The notes beneath the pieces were generated by a model, which worked only from the letters and a program-made list of their open reading frames with translations, was not told the origin of the DNA and did no database searches. A DNA stretch of 64,000 nt from Celoporthe dispersa (Eukaryota > Ascomycota > Sordariomycetes > Diaporthales > Cryphonectriaceae): contig WAID01000001.1 in the NCBI GenBank assembly GCA_016584495.1, positions 1,550,001 to 1,614,000 on the forward strand, read 5' to 3'. The translations under genes were made by a program, and so were the position numbers. Positions 10,785 to 22,029 of the stretch are shown here, piece by piece; position 1 is the stretch's first letter, and every line of letters begins with the position of its first letter.

Positions 10785-13259
10785 TCACACGGCGATGCTG
10801 ACATTCTTCCTGTTCTCCACCTCGTCCAGCGGAAACCCAAACACCAACTTGTACAGGTCTCTGAGGAATCCATACTGCCCCTGTGTCCTGAGAGACATCC
10901 AGCCTACGCTCGCCGCCACGTCCGTGGCATTGACCCTCCTTCCCCGGCTCGGCAGCGGCGCCGCGGTCCGGAAGGTCGTGTCCGACAGCACCAGGTTCTT
11001 GTAATTCTGCAGCAGGGTCGCGTGGCTGGGGAGGGAGCCGAAGGAGCCAGTGGGTAGGCTCTTGACAAAGGTTCGCAGCGATGCCGCACCCGACTTGGTG
11101 TCGGCCGAGTCACGGTCGAAGCCAATGTTCATCGCCGCCTTGAGGACGAGGATCTTGATCCGCGTCACGTTGATATCCTCGGCGGAGGTTGTTGTCGTCG
11201 CCGTGCTGCTCGTCTTCGCGCTCGACTGGGAGTAGCTCGACAGGTTACTGGCGCTGCTCGACCAGCGACCACCGCGGGAGCCGCCCTGGCTATTTTCGGA
11301 CGGAGTCCCCAGCACGAGGATATTGGGCATCTGCGGGCTTTCGCTGCCCGGTGAGATTGGCGTGTCTCCCGTGTCTTCAAACTCGGTCACGGGCGTCTCG
11401 GGGACCGGTAAGGTCTGCTTGTTGCGCCGCAGTTGCGGGTCGTCAGGCAGACCCTTGAGACTCTCCCGTTTCGACTTCATCGATCCGCGGCTCGTCGTGG
11501 ACCGCACGTCCGACGCCTGACTCTGCTGGAAGAAACTGTAGTGGCTTGGTCTTGGGGTCCTCGGTCAGGCCGGACCTGCGTCCAGCCCTCCCTGAAGATG
11601 TCGCATAACTCCCAGCACGCCTGGACCGCTGAGCCCAGAAGCTCCTCGTCCGGGGCTTTCCCGTCGCGAGAGTTTTGCCGTAGGCTGAACAGCATCTCGG
11701 CTAGTGACCAGCACGCCCTGAGTAGAGAATCGGTCTCCTCGGCGAGCTCGCTCCGCTGCTTCATCAGGCGGTGGCACAGGGTGATGTAGAAGTCCAACGT
11801 CCTCTCTCGAAATGCTTCTGGCAGTGTGCGGCTGTCTTGAGCGCTGTAGAGACTGAAAAAGATTGTCAGAGCCTGAGTGTTTCAGACGGGTATCCGAGGT
11901 TGCTGCTTACTGGTTGTTGAGCTCAAAACTGACCCTCAAGACAGAGTCACCAGTCTCATCCTTCCGTTGCCGCACGTCAAACAGCGACTGGCAGAAGTCC
12001 CGACATAGATCCAGGTTCGTTCGGGCGTTGGAAGACTCGATGGCGTCGTCGCGGCTGTTGTAGAGCTTCTGGCATAGCTTCCAGCAGCTCTTCCATGCCT
12101 TCTCGTGGGCATCAGGGGTGCCAGAGCTATTGAACACCCGCTCTCGGTGAATCGAGCTGAGGTTCGCTAGCGTATTGCAGAGGGTCCAGCATTCCTCCAG
12201 GGCGGCTTTGAGCGCCCTGGTCTCCGAATCCTCGATGGTGGCCGGAGTAGCGAAGTACTCGCTGCGAGCGGTATCCGTCTCAGCGTCCGTCTGCTCTTCG
12301 TGGGTTTCCGGAATCACTACATCGTCTTAGTATACGCTTCCAATCGTCAGGAGCCGACTCGCTTACAGTCAAGGCTGCTGGAACTACCTGATCGCAGTCT
12401 TGCCGACTCGTTGAGAACATCCTTCAGATCTTGTGCTTGAGGCGTAGCATTATCCAGAGAAAATGCTGCTGGCTTGACGTCCGTGGAGAGGGGCGAGAGC
12501 ATTGGCTGGAATTGAGGGACAGAATGGTAAGTCACTGCCCATCTGGAGTATAGGGGGGAACAGGTCGAGTCATACCTTGCCGGAGGGCTCGCTAAGAGGG
12601 GGACTGATGATATCGTCAGGTTTGTCTGTGTTGTGGCTGGCCTCCGCCCCTGTCTGCCATACGTTTAGTCTTCAGCACAATCTCAGTCCTGGACTCCTCA
12701 TTCCACGCACCCAGTTCTGAAACCCCTGGGGGGCATGTATCACCGAGACAGCCTCGTCGCTCGAGGACTTCCGTACGTGGTCAGGTATATTCGTCTTCAA
12801 CTTGATGAGCTACCACATCATCAGCCAGGTCATCTCAAACAGGGGCTGCCTGGTGCTCTCACCTTAGAGGCCGAAGTGACATCAGCCATCGCGGGTTGGC
12901 TAACAGTCTCCTGCTCTTCATCGTCGATCTCCGTAGTTTCTGTGCCGTTCGAGGTGACGGGTGAGGGCCCAACTATATCACTAGAAGGGCTGAGAAGATG
13001 TGCGGATTGCGGCCTCACGTAGGTGGTTGGCCGCAGGGATTGCGAATCGGCAGGGTTTTGACTCGACCTGAGTAGGAGGCTTGGAAGTCAGTCTGGATGA
13101 ACAGCACGAGGATATTACCCGATGCGAGGCCACACGACTCCGAGCATGAAGAGTAGATAAGAATTATTGTTCCACGATTGCGACTGACATTTCTTGGAAT
13201 CTGGTCAGAGGAGACATTAAATTCCCAGTAGACGCTCTGAAGGGTGCTTCCAGAGCCAT
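10785..13259 (-). CDS. Conserved fungal protein of unknown function, helical-repeat type
   Basis: I do not recognise a named family. Seven exons, all joined by canonical splice signals with consistent phases: 13259-13189, 13067-12863, 12809-12711, 12653-12576, 12505-12367, 12316-11911 and 11852-10785. The start (MALEAPFRASTG) is the first ATG of exon 1. Residues of exons 1-5 are Ser/Pro/Thr-rich and probably disordered. Exons 6-7 encode an alpha-helical array with recurring Cys-Trp-x-Leu-Cys motifs (ECWTLCNTL, SCWKLCQKL, LDLCRDFCQSL, ACWELCDIF). After a basic Ser-rich linker, the C-terminal domain (about 150 residues) begins near EDINVTRIKILVLKAAMN and ends RKNVSIAV. In exon 7 the frame changes by one base at the G run 11554-11557 (+ strand): restoring one base joins WTQVRPDR to PSHYSFFQQ, giving about 688 residues. 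Conservation of both halves argues against a pseudogene. Confidence 0.78.
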
Positions 13260-14781
13260 GGTACCTTCTCAGCAGCCAAGGTTCTCAGCCCTGGACAGAT
13301 GAGGAGGCACAGTGAGGATTTGACGTTGTCGCAAAGGCTGAGGAAGCCGTTATCGAGCCTAGATAACGAGTTCAAAGCAGCATTCGAGCTGGGCGCATCG
13401 ACAATGCCTAGCCAGCAGCGCAGCACAAAAGGCCCAGTGTCGGCGGCTTGATGGCACCAGAGGCAGCGGAGTCAAGCAACTCAGTCGTGGTGAGGGAGGC
13501 TGTCCAAGGTGACCCAGCGGGAGTGGCTTGCCCAGGCGGTGATAACGCGCCTGGTGTGGGAGCACCTTAGAGGAGGACCAGAGGGCCGGATGAGGGGCAG
13601 ATGCCACTTAAAGGCGAAAGTTGTCCTGCGTGATGTCCAGGCAGGGTTGCAAGCACCAACGCAGGCCGGCTAAGCATGGACAAGGCTCCCAGGAGCGCCA
13701 GATCAGACGGAGGGGCAGGGGATGCGCGCGCGGCGCGAGAGAAGTGGGAAGCCGAGGAAATCCTGCTCTGGAGGCTCAAGGGAAAAGACGTGTTTCCTGT
13801 AGCCGCGAGAGAACGAGCACCGGGAGGCGAGCGTGTATCCCTCGGCGGACCTGTCTGCGGCCTAGCGGGTCTTGACAGCTCAAACCAACAGCGTACGCAC
13901 GAGATTGCAGGAAAGTCAATCAAGGGGAGCGGGCGCCGACGAATGGCGCCCCGAGGTAGGCGCGGGCCGGACGGTTGGTAACGTCGGTGCGACACCGGCT
14001 GTGGTCCAAAGAGGTGCGCCTCGGGTCCTCTGCGCAGTGATGATGAGGATCGCGCAAGAGCTGATACCCGTGGCGTTCGGCGACTTTGAATTGGTGGTGA
14101 AATCGGGCCAGTAAAGACGGGCCAGAAGCCTGACTGGTGGGTGTATGGCGATGTGGTTCGAAGGATGAGCCTGGCCGGAGGGGGGTGGGTGTGTGTGTGT
14201 GTGTCTGAGGCGAGAACGGGACTGACAAGGAGCGTGGGACGATAGAACCTTTCCGGAAGGCTGCTATAATTGGTGCTCCTCGGCGCAGCCCAAAAAAATG
14301 CCCCTGCAGTCTGTTGATTGAGCGCACGTAGGAGGATGAGCTGAGGAGGTAGAAACCCTGAGAGGTGGGGAGGAACAAAAGATTCAAAAGGTCAGGAGGC
14401 TTTGCCTGCTTGCGATAGTTGCTGCGAGGAACCTAGTTCAGTGACCCAGCCCGTCACGTACTATGCATGGACTTGCAGTGGTGTTCCCAGCGGGTGCAGA
14501 TGCTCTCTTTCTTTTCTTTCGTCCATCCAACCCCTCCAAGACGCTCCTGGCCAGTAGGAAGAGGGCAACGAGCCGGCCTGGTGGAGGCCAAGGCTGGTAG
14601 CCAGTAAAGAGCTGCATGAGGCGACAGGGCCTCGGCGCTTAGAGATGGTGTCAAGGTGTGCAGCTCGGGGGACCCATTCAACGAGCAAGTCACATCGGGG
14701 TTAAATCCTGTGGTACCCCTGTCGATAGCAGACCCGGAACCAGACCTGGAGAAGGGCAATGCGTACACCCTGCGGCCGCGC

Positions 14782-14813
<32 letters not shown>

Positions 14814-17145
14814 TGAAGGCCGGCGCAGCCTGGCCCTCTCGATCATCGTCTCTGGATCATGTTGGCGTGGTGACTGGGTTCCCAGCCAGCCGGATCAGAA
14901 GCAGGTGGATGGAGCCACTCGATCGACAGGGCAGCCATCACCGTTCGACGTGAGCCAATGAATTCAGGGCCCACTGGATAGTGAGGATTGTGATGCTTCT
15001 GGTGATTTGACACATGGCAGGGCGGCGACATGGTTGTTCCTGTGCGGGCTGCAGCTCTTGCAGCTGCTGCCGGGTGACTGCAGCCCGAGCTGGTCATCCT
15101 GAGGTGTTTTTTTTTTTTTCCTTCTCAGGGAACGTCTACCATGGTATCTCCCTCCCGGGTCTCCAAGATTCATCGGGTCGGCAGAAGGGAGGCTAAGGTG
15201 CCTCACGCTGTCATCATCACTCCGTTGCGCTCGAGCGCCAGTCGACAGCCCTGGGTGAGGGGGGGACAGGCTGGACCGAGCTGCAGCCTGCCGGCTGTCC
15301 ATCACCTGTTTCTCGGGCCCTTGGGTGACTCTTGTCTGCCGAGGCATGCTGTTGCTACTGCTGCAGCGTGCAGCGTGCCGCACTTCCCAACCCCTCTGTG
15401 GATCTTCCACGATCCCTGCCTCGTCCTCATGAGCGTCCCGGAGATCTGGGAACCCTCTTCCATCTGAGTTTAGCGCCTCCTATTTCTGGGCCTTGCCCCG
15501 GACCAAGAGTTGTTGATCGGCTTCTGGAGGTCGGCGTTCGATAGCATGACACCTCATCAACAGATACGATGGAGCGTTATGAGCAGACAAGCTCGATCAT
15601 CTGACGAGCCCAGTGCTATGCCCCATCTCATCATAGTGTTATAGCGACTGCCGGCTGCCGATAGGCGTGGTGACAAGGTTATGGATCGAGGAGCCGCCCG
15701 TGGTCCTGGGTTGAGCTAAGAAGGAGGGAAAAGTTGCAAAGCACGGCAGAGGCAAGCAAGGCCCAAGTGTCCCGGGAGGTTGACGGATGCTGGCCAGCTC
15801 TCTCTCTCTGTGATTGACAGGCGTGACGGGCCAGGTGCTCGGTGGGGTCATATCTTAGCCTTAGAGCCCATCCCTGCCCTCTGAGCCAGTGTGATTCTCG
15901 GAGGACGAGTGAGAGCCCAGAGCCAGCCTCCTCCAGAGCACACCGGCGCTGGGTCTGACATATTCGTTATCCAGATCATCCTGAGCTATACCCACCTGTT
16001 TGGGTAGCTGACAGCCTTACGGTTTGTCACACCTACCATTAGTATAAGACTGGTAAGATCGCATTTTGATACCCAAATCCCGTTGGGTGGCAAGGACAGC
16101 AGGGCTCATCGCGGTGAGAAATCTTTGGCCCGAGGAAGCACGCCCTCGACAGGTCGATCATAGGTGCCTCCGCCCGCTTCGTCCTGCCCGCGACTGTGCC
16201 GAGTCATTTGAGGACGGCCGTCTGCACGTTGGACAGATGTCTCTGCAGGACTAGCTCGACTTCAGCCCCGGGAATGTGGTTCCGGGTATTTTGTCCGCAT
16301 CCTGACCGCCTTGTACGACATTGACACGTCTTCGATACAGCTGCAGGTTAGCCGCCGGGAGAGTCAATGATCCTGGCTGGTCTCACGAGCGCGTCCACCG
16401 CCTGTCGTGGAAGACGACATGATACAGACTACTCCGGCTGTCGTGCATGTGTAAGATGTGACGGCGCACTATAGGACCTTTTTTTTCCCCCCTCGGGAAC
16501 GGCGGCTTGTCTGAAGCTTGGCTTGGGAGCTATGGGCAGATAGCTAGAGATGGCTTGTAGCTCTGCGTCTATTTGTCCAACCATATCGGAAGAGGCGGTG
16601 GGGTTGGGGAGCCCAGAGAAATCCTACCGGCTAATAATGCAGAGAACTTCTTTGCCTGACTATCGCGGCGATCTTCTTGGATCCATCTCCCTCTCTTGAG
16701 TTCAGCGCCGGCTGCCTTGTTGAGAACCACGAGCACTGACTGGGAACGGATACCCCGTTTCAAGGCTCTTGTGGCTGCACTCCCTCGCCCGGTAGTACCG
16801 AGTTCTCATCTTCCCAAGCGTCTATAATTCCGCCAATTATACCCCAGAGAGCATTGCTAGCTTGCCAACAGAAAGCAGAGCAGCATAATCCAAGCAGCAG
16901 ACCATGTCGATAGATGGTGCGGATGCATGGAAGAACCAACATGTGTAGAGTTTTGACAGGGTCGCGCGATGGATTTTATCGTGTTCTTCCATGGTTGTTC
17001 CCGAAGTCTCCTCTTTCGAGGAGATCTCGCCGTTCGATATCGAGTCTTCTTCGCCCGTACTCATTGGTTTCGTAATAAGACCGCAAGCCGTAACGCCATG
17101 CAATGAAAGTCAAAAGCTATTCTCTTTGACCGCACGTCCTGCCCT
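13260..17145. other. Gene-free interval of about 3.9 kb
   Basis: No frame here carries recognisable domains. It has a GA microsatellite at 14786-14812 and a short GT run near 14186-14203. Minus-strand frames at 16569-17103 are short and change frame repeatedly. They include an acidic stretch (MSTGEEDSISNGEISSKEE, around 17060) that could be a remnant or a very short gene, but I could not build a consistent splice model. Confidence 0.5.
14786..14812. repeat. (GA)13 microsatellite
   Basis: A perfect AG/GA dinucleotide run in intergenic DNA. Confidence 0.95.
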
Positions 17146-17635
17146 CTATTGGTTCTGATGCAGCTGGTTCTTCTTCTCGTTGCGTCCATCGGGTGTGTAC
17201 CTGCAAAATGTGCTTAGCAACAGCCCCTCTGTGTAGCCACTGGAGGAGGAAGAAGGGGGGGGGGGGCGTAGAAGGGCCTCGATAGGGGGCGGGCAGGATT
17301 GTCTTAAGTCTCTGGAAGAAACGTACTTGAGCAGCTTCTCGATGAGGTCGACGTGGGTCATGATCATGCGGCGGCAGCAGTATCGTTTCAGGCCGAGCTG
17401 GTCCATCGCGTCTCTGTCGCATCGCGTCAGCTCGCCGCGCACCCCAGAGGTCCATCGCACCACTGAGCGCTCTTACCCATCAGGAATGTCCTGGTCGATC
17501 ATGGCCAGATAGCGCTCCCACAGGTCGGCTGTCACCTGCATCTGAAAGTCAGTCTCGTGCGTTTTTTTTGGTCCGAGGGGGTTGTCTCTTTCTGCTGACC
17601 TTGCCGCAGGAGAAGCACCGCACGGGGATAATCAT
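17146..17635 (-). CDS. RPB10: RPB10 (RPABC5), shared subunit of RNA polymerases I, II and III
   Basis: A small zinc-binding subunit that helps assemble the RPB3/RPB11-type platform of all three nuclear RNA polymerases. Exons: 17635-17600, 17535-17477, 17413-17327 and 17200-17146, with introns of 64, 63 and 126 bp whose phases agree. The spliced protein has 78 residues. It begins MIIPVRCFSCGK and contains the invariant atypical zinc motif: Cys7-x-x-Cys10, and the adjacent Cys44-Cys45 in LKRYCCRRM. It continues THVDLIEKLLKY, which is near-diagnostic of the family. The tail after Lys61 is a short charged extension in its own exon. It is divergent from NAN1, with 380 bp between start codons. Nothing is missing or broken. 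The call is essentially certain. Confidence 0.97.
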
Positions 17636-18015
17636 TCTGTCTCAACGATCGAAAGCAAGGTAGATTTGGGTTGAGATTTCGAGGGAGGTTTTCACGGAGA
17701 AGCGATGGCGGTGGGATGCAGGACGGTCGAGAGTGCTGGTTGTGACGGGACTGGGATCCTGAAGGCGGCAGAGAGGATTCATTCATTGTCTCGGGCAAAA
17801 TCAGGAGCAGGTCGAGCCTCCAACTTTCGAGTTACTAGCCCCACTTAAAATTCTCTTATCGCTGCCTTATCGTGGTGCACTCAAGAAATTCTCAGCGCTG
17901 CAGGCCCTGGTCACTGTGCTTTGCGGTTTCCTGCAAAGCTCTCAGGGTGACACTTTTCTCTCCGCCCACGACAAGCACCCATTGTCACCTCTTCCTGTCC
18001 GACCTGACCTGCACC
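17636..18015. promoter_or_regulatory. Shared divergent promoter of RPB10 and NAN1
   Basis: The 380 bp between the two ATGs must contain both promoters and 5' leaders. I see no clear TATA box and no long repeat. Both products serve rRNA production, so shared control is plausible; this is inference from position. Confidence 0.6.
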
Positions 18016-21000
18016 ATGGCATCCTCCAGGCCACAGGCCAGCAAGGGATCTGAGAAGAGGAAGAGAGACAAGGCCGACCGAGACGAGTCCTCGCACACCA
18101 AAAAGCGGAAGCACGGAAAGGCGGACAAGGAGGACGCTTCTGCCACGCCGTCAAGAAAAGGACATGCGGACCGCGCAGGTGACGAGACGGCTACCAACCA
18201 GGGCGGAATCGAGTCTCGAGCGAAGGACGGGATCTTTCAAACAAATATTTCGCAAAACTGGAGATTGTCCGAGCCAATGGGCGGAAGAATGGCCGATGTA
18301 GATCCCATCTTCAGTGTGGACGAGAAGTAGGCCTTCCTTCCCTCCCACGAGCATTGCGCTGTGCTGACGCCTGATGTAGATTCCTCCTCGTCACATACGA
18401 CACATCACTCCAAGTCTACTCTGTCGCCGACTCCCTGCTGGTCCGCCGGATCACGCTGCCTGTGGTCGGCGCAAACAGTGGCGCCCCCCACCTCGTCGCC
18501 TCCGGACTCTCCGAAACATCACCAAACCTTGTCTGGCTCGCTGCCTCAGACGGACGGATATGGCGTATTGATTGGACGGATGGCACTGGGGTCGAGGATT
18601 GCTTCCGGACAAAGGCGGGAGTTATTCATGACATGACCGTCGGGGCAGTCACCTTGAATAAGACCGTTTCGGATATCCTGTTTGTCTCGGAGAGCCTGAA
18701 ATCCTCCTTCAAGATTGTCGCATACGACCCATCGGACCTTGCCAACCCCAAGAGCCACGTCCTGCAAAGCGATGTAGGGCGGGTCAACATCGTCCGGACC
18801 GCAATCGGAGGCCTTATGCTTGTTGCTGCCGCCGGGAGCACTTTGTTCGTGGGCACCCTGGAAGCAAAAGAACATCCAGAGTGTGGAGAACCTGCAATAC
18901 GACTTTTCCTCTGTCAACACGGCCGACGACGTGTGCTGCTTGGCCATAAGGCATGCGCCTAAGAAATATAGCTCAAAGAAGAAGGCCGGTCACGATTCAG
19001 ATGACTTGGTCGCTGACGTAGCCGTTGGATGTGTTCGAGGTGCAATCTTCCTTTACTCAGAGTTGCCCGCGCGCCCGCAAGGCGCATCGAGAAAGCCAGC
19101 CAGCGTACCCAGGAGGCACTGGCATCGGAAGGCTGTCCACAGCGTGGCCTGGTCCAAAGATGGTAAGCCTGGAATGGAATGATCACCTGCCCTGGGGATT
19201 GCCATCGCTAACGGACTTTACTAGGCAATTATCTTATATCTGGTGGCTCAGAGTCAGTACTCGTGCTGTGGCAACTGGACACGGGCAAGCTCGACTTCCT
19301 CCCACATCTGGCTGCCAGTATCGAGAATATTGTGGTCTCCCCGAGCGGCTCATCTTATGCTGTTCATATGGATGATAACTCGTTAATGGTCCTGTCTACC
19401 GCCGAAATGAAACCTACTACTTATGTGTCAGGTCTGCAATCACTTGTCTTTGAGGCGAAGAAATCCAAGGACGAGCTGATCCACCGTGTTTCTGAGGGCC
19501 TCAACGAGATCAATGCGCCACTAGCAGCAGCCATCGATCCCAGAGATCCATCTCAGCTGCTCATCTGCGTCGGCGGCAGCCAACAAGCCACTCGCGCCGG
19601 CTCGTTACCGATCACGCCTTTCCTGCAGCGGTTCGACCTCGGCTCTTTTCAGAGTCTTGCAAAGCAGCCGTTGACCAGGACAAACACCACTCAGCTGTAC
19701 ACAGCACCCTCAGGCCATCCAATTATCGAGCCAAGAGCATGCCAGCTCGCCTTCTCCCATGACGGCAAATGGCTCGCCACCATTGACGAGTGGGAACCTC
19801 CTGAGCGAGATGTAGCTGCCCTTACGGAGGGCTCGATTGCTGCAGCAGAGGAGTATACCCGTGAGCGTCGTGAAGTATACCTCAAGTTCTGGGAGACTAA
19901 GGACGATGGGACGACTATGACGCTGTCGAGCAGGGTCAATGGCCCTCATTCGACGCGACAACCCGAGGATGTCTTCGCTATCGCTGCAGACAGGGTGTCT
20001 ACGAAGTTTGCGACTGTTGGCGAGGACGGCTGCCTGCGAATTTGGGCACCTCGGCTTCGCGAGCACGACGGTCTCGCGGCGACTGCTCCCACCGGGGAGG
20101 CTTTGGTCAGCTGGTCTTGTGTTCGGACCATAGCACTTGGTGAGAGTGTTAAGTCGCAGGATGAGCTGATCCCCGTGGGGGGCAGACGACACAAAAGAAG
20201 AGCGGGGCGCTGACCTACTCGGAAGACGGCTCCATTCTGTTCGTGGCATATGGCTATTACAACGAAGTCGTCATCTATATCATCGACATGGAATCAGGAG
20301 AGATTCGGAATAGCCTGCAAGACCTGTGCAAGGGCGCCGTCAGGTCACTGCAGCTCCTCAACTCTTGCCTGATCATACTCTCCGAGGACCTCGCTGTGTA
20401 CGACCTCGTGAGAGATGAGCTCCGGTATGGCGTCCAGCTAGGTGACAGGACGCAGTCTGCCGCAAAGATGACCCACCTTGCCGTCGACAGCAAGTCTCAG
20501 AGCTTCGCAGTCGCGGTGCCCTTCCTGAAAGGTACCAACGGAAAGCTGTCGAAGGGCGCCTTCTCGGAGATTGCGATCTTCGGGCTTGAAGACAACGAAC
20601 CCCAGCTGATGAAGAAGCTCCCACACCTCGTCACTGCACTCCTGCCGGCCGTCAGCTCATCGGGATTCGTGGCCGTCGACTCAGCAGCTCAGATCTGGCC
20701 CATCGTCGAGGGCACGGACTCATCGAACATCGCGCGGCCCCTCTCCGAGCTGAAGCTTGACGACCAGCCCACCGCCGAGGAGGACGCAGCGGGAGAGAGC
20801 AGACCCGTTATCATAGATGGTGCCGATGAGGATGGCAGCGATGGAGAATACGATGGCGAGGCTATGGAGGTCGATGAGGGAGGTGACGACGCACATGCTG
20901 CTGTTGTTGCTCCGCAGCGGCTCGCTGAGATCTTTGACGCGGCGCCTGCTTTTGCAATGCCGCCAATTGAGGACACATTCTACAAGGTGGTGGGCTTGTT

Positions 21001-21028
21001 CTCCCAGAAGACATCGCAGGGCAGTTGA
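18016..21028 (+). CDS. NAN1: NAN1/UTP17 (WDR75-like), t-UTP WD40 subunit of the SSU processome
   Basis: Nucleolar WD40 protein of the t-UTP subcomplex, which couples Pol I transcription to early 18S pre-rRNA processing. Exons: 18016-18326, 18380-19162 and 19225-21028; introns of 53 and 62 bp with matching phases. A Lys/Arg-rich N-terminus (about 60 residues) is probably a nucleolar signal. It is followed by two WD40 propellers, for example KAVHSVAWSKDG then NYLISGGSESVLVLWQLD, and the family-typical stretch LDFLPHLAASIENIVVSP. The C-terminal third is helical and acidic. Two single-base frame changes lie inside the coding region: one extra A in the run 18866-18869 (joining FVGTLEAK to NIQSVENLQYDF) and one missing G in the run 20177-20182 (joining ELIPVGG to KKSGALTYSEDGS). 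Corrected length about 965 residues. Both sides of each break are strongly family-like, so I read them as sequence errors. Confidence 0.88.
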
Positions 21029-22029
21029 GCGGACCAAGTCCTAGAACAAACTCGCTACAAAGCCAAAAAACCGAGAGACGAACAGATAGCCCAGGAGAGA
21101 GAGCTATGGGGGAAATTTCGGAGCACCACTCAGCGCTGCGCCAAGAAGTGGGTAGTTGGTAGTCGGACTGATGATGGTCGTTGAACTGAACTGAGGAGGC
21201 CCTCGTGATCTACCTCTGAGACAGGTTGAACTCCCCACTTGCGCCCCTCTATGCACGATGAGGCCGCAGGCGGATGGTTTCAAGCTGTGGGCTTAATATG
21301 CATACGGTATAGAGCATATTCGGGCTAGCTAAACGGGGTCAAACATGGCGCGTCCGGTGTGCCGTGTCGGACAAGGACATTTGAAATGTCACGGGATCAA
21401 TCCCAAAGTCAAAATCAATCATAAGCATAAATCTTCTTTTCAATACTGTGCTTGCCAATCCAATCATCGATTACCTCTTGTTCATCCATGTCTACCTCGC
21501 TTCTCTGAGCTCCCCCACCTCAACACCTCCCGAGTCCTCCTCGCTGGATGTGTATCGCTCTGTTCGCCTCGTCTTGGGCCCTTTCGGCGTGATAATGAAA
21601 GACCCGGACACAGAATACCATTGTGGTCACATTAGGGAATCAAGACTCAACTGGCCAGTGGTAGGCTCGTTATGCAAGACGAGGGATGTGCTCGCTGCCG
21701 ATGTCAAGCCGGGAAAAAAAGGATGGGGTATCATTTCTAAGTTCGCTGTAGTATCTTCCTCATAACTCGAGGCTCCAGCATTTTAGCAAAAGCGATCGAT
21801 GCTCTCTCTCTGTACGCGACAGCCCGCCAGACACATCTGAGCTCGGTCCAGCTCAACGCGCGGCTGTTCCCTCCAGCCGGACAGCTCAGCCATGATAAGA
21901 AGAATCGTCCGCGAGGTTGGAGCACCCGATGTGGGCCCATGCGATGGATAATAAAACGTCCCAGATGGCCGGTCATCGAAATTGTCGAGCGGCAGAGCAG
22001 CTGTTTCACCAGAGACTGCGACGACGCTC
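21029..22029. other. Gene-free interval, convergent 3' flanks
   Basis: Lies between the ends of NAN1 (+) and MED8 (-). A minus-strand frame (21783-22166) overlaps the MED8 end and contains a plausible disordered peptide (FQPGESVVAVSGETAALPL). It could be the true MED8 tail if another base is wrong, but I cannot show it. Confidence 0.45.
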
